Shown one piece after another: positions 7,327-8,016 of a stretch of DNA of 8,016 bases. Positions within the stretch are counted from its first letter, which is position 1, and each line of letters begins with the position of its first letter. Under the pieces are notes generated by a model. The model was not told where the DNA came from. It did not search any database and saw only the letters and a list, made by a program, of their open reading frames with translations. Source of the DNA: Candidatus Latescibacterota bacterium (lineage in GTDB: Bacteria > JAAXHH01); NCBI GenBank assembly GCA_022821935.1, contig JAJECR010000156.1, positions 1 to 8,016 of the forward strand, written 5' to 3'. The position numbers and the translations under genes are program-made.

Positions 7327-7415
7327 GCAGCGCTCAGCTGCGCTCATCAGGTACTCGGAAGCGCTCAGGCACTCGTCGGCGTTCAGCAGCACTCAGCAGT
7401 GCTCAACAGTGTTCG
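7327..7415. repeat. degenerate ~10-bp phased repeats between convergent genes
   Basis: About nine copies of a degenerate decamer, CAGYRYTCAG, run from just after the queF stop into the last codons of the bacilliredoxin gene. The CTC/TTC cores start at 7333, 7343, 7354, 7364, 7372, 7382, 7392, 7402 and 7412. The steps are therefore 10, 11, 10, 8, 10, 10, 10 and 10 bases, close to one turn of DNA. Copies vary as GCGCTCA, GCACTCA, GTGCTCA and GTGTTCG. No T-run terminator is visible here. Confidence 0.65.
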
Positions 7416-7816
7416 TTGAATGCCATCATGAGCCGCTGGGCCACGTCGAGCGCCGTGCGGCCTTCGATGTCATGGCGCTCCAGCATGAATGCCACCTTGC
7501 CGTCCTTCATCAGCGCGATCTGTGGCGATGACGGGAAATAGCCCTTGAAGTAGTCCCGCGCCTTGCTGGTGGCTTCCAGGTCCATGCCGGCGAATACCGT
7601 GGTGATCCGTTCCGGCTTTTTCTTGTTCTGCAGGGCCATGGCGACGCCCGGCCGGGCATTGGCCGCCGCGCAGCCGCAGACGGAATTGACCACGACCAGC
7701 GCCGTGCCCTCGTGCTCCTCAAGCAGCGCGTCCACCTCGTCGGCGGTCTTCAACTCTTCCACGCCCAGGTCCGTCAGTTCCCGGCGCATGGGTTCAACAA
7801 GTACAGGATCGTACAT
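7403..7816 (-). CDS. bacilliredoxin, BrxA/BrxB (YphP/YqiW) family
   Basis: The 137 residues match the usual size of this thioredoxin-fold family (about 144). VVVNSVCGCAAANARPG (41-57) contains the hallmark CGC motif (Cys47, Gly48, Cys49). PSSPQIALMKDGKVAFMLER (95-114) holds the expected proline (98) opposite the active site, followed by HDIEGR. In Firmicutes these proteins remove bacillithiol from oxidised protein cysteines, so the host may make bacillithiol or a similar thiol (inference; no bsh genes are in view). The protein ends in His-Cys, adding a third cysteine. ATG at 7816 has a strong GAGGAGG (7832-7826) nine bases upstream. The gene is convergent with queF, and its 3' end runs into the 10-bp repeats. 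Confidence 0.94.
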   Translation of the reverse strand: MYDPVLVEPMRRELTDLGVEELKTADEVDALLEEHEGTALVVVNSVCGCAAANARPGVAMALQNKKKPERITTVFAGMDLEATSKARDYFKGYFPSSPQIALMKDGKVAFMLERHDIEGRTALDVAQRLMMAFNEHC

Positions 7817-7850
7817 GGTAGGATGCCTCCTCGTGGGGTGATGGATCTTG

Positions 7851-7880
7851 CGATCATTTCGTGAATGATCGTTATATATA
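7851..7880 (-). promoter_or_regulatory. -10-like element and palindrome upstream of the bacilliredoxin gene
   Basis: CGATCATT (7851-7858) and AATGATCG (7864-7871) form a perfect 8-bp dyad around a 5-base centre. On the minus strand it directly follows TATATATAA (7880-7872), a -10-like stretch, so the dyad would cover the transcription start. This is the layout of a repressor operator. A 5'-leader hairpin is the alternative. No convincing -35 was found at standard spacing. Confidence 0.45.
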
Positions 7881-7915
7881 CCTCGTTACACCTTTTTATT
7901 CATCAAATTACTTTT

Positions 7916-8016
7916 TCCGTTCCGCCGCCGACGCCTCGAAAGCCGCCTCCAGCACCCATACTGGCCTATGTCCGTTCCGCCACCGACGCCTTGAAGGCCG
8001 CCTCCCGCACCCATAC
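7916..8016. repeat. 46-bp direct repeat with 55-bp period at the right edge
   Basis: Copy 1 (7916-7961) and copy 2 (7971-8016) agree at 42 of 46 positions and are separated by nine bases. Copy 2 reaches the window end, so more copies may follow. Read on the minus strand, both copies encode similar peptides in register: VWVREAAFKASVAERT in copy 2 and VWVLEAAFEASAAERKK in copy 1. Each is followed by a stop codon. This suggests a duplicated gene 3' end. Confidence 0.8.
7966..8016 (-). CDS. possible C-terminal end of a gene outside the window (partial)
   Basis: From the right edge the minus strand reads VWVREAAFKASVAERT and then TAG at 7968-7966. The peptide has the character of a C-terminal amphipathic helix and is repeated, in another frame relative to the edge, in copy 1 of the 55-bp repeat, which ends with TAA at 7910-7908. 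Because 55 is not a multiple of three, only one of these tails can be in frame with the incoming gene. The family cannot be told from 16 residues. It may also be non-coding. Confidence 0.25.
   Translation of the reverse strand, partial: VWVREAAFKASVAERT

Overview
The window is GC-rich bacterial chromosome, estimated by eye at about 60 % GC or more in the coding regions, with an AT-richer patch around 1830-2530. The taxon is not certain. A bacilliredoxin of the BrxA/BrxB family, a short actinobacterial-type inositol-phosphate synthase, an atypical CcmH-like protein with a Cys-Cys pair, and a transporter fused to HEAT repeats suggest an uncultured, probably marine or sponge/sediment-associated lineage in or near the FCB group, such as Latescibacterota, Gemmatimonadota or Poribacteria. 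That placement is an inference from gene content recalled by family, not from a search.

Layout. 1-1600 (minus) is a major-facilitator-type membrane protein with a C-terminal HEAT-repeat tail; its 3' end lies off the left edge. 1601-1927 is a divergent control region with a sigma70-like promoter for the transporter and a 12-bp perfect palindrome next to it. 1928-2428 (plus) encodes a small membrane-anchored coiled-coil protein made of about 15 uninterrupted heptads. 2528-3031 (plus) is a CcmH-like cytochrome c maturation gene cut by one in-frame TAA. It ends overlapping, tail to tail, with a LysR-type regulator on the minus strand (3022-3954). 3955-4232 is an AT-rich divergent region with an extended -10 promoter for the regulator and a 12-bp inverted repeat in its presumed leader. 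4233-5375 (plus) is inositol-3-phosphate synthase (ino1), closed by a strong intrinsic terminator. Three copies of a 12-bp repeat at exactly 26-bp spacing then precede a conserved 398-residue protein of unknown function (5610-6806). queF, the preQ0 reductase of queuosine synthesis, follows at 6911-7309. A run of degenerate 10-bp repeats separates it from a convergent bacilliredoxin gene (7403-7816, minus). The right edge holds a 55-bp-period duplication that looks like a duplicated 3' end of a minus-strand gene lying mostly outside the window.

The genes do not form one obvious pathway: the window mixes housekeeping functions (inositol, queuosine, thiol redox) with small accessory ORFs. No CRISPR array, integrase, transposase, tRNA, rRNA or recognised defence module was seen. 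The points most worth checking are the interrupted ccmH-like gene, the 26-bp spaced repeats before the unknown gene, the roughly 10-bp phased repeats after queF, the duplicated gene tail at the right edge, and the MFS-HEAT fusion.
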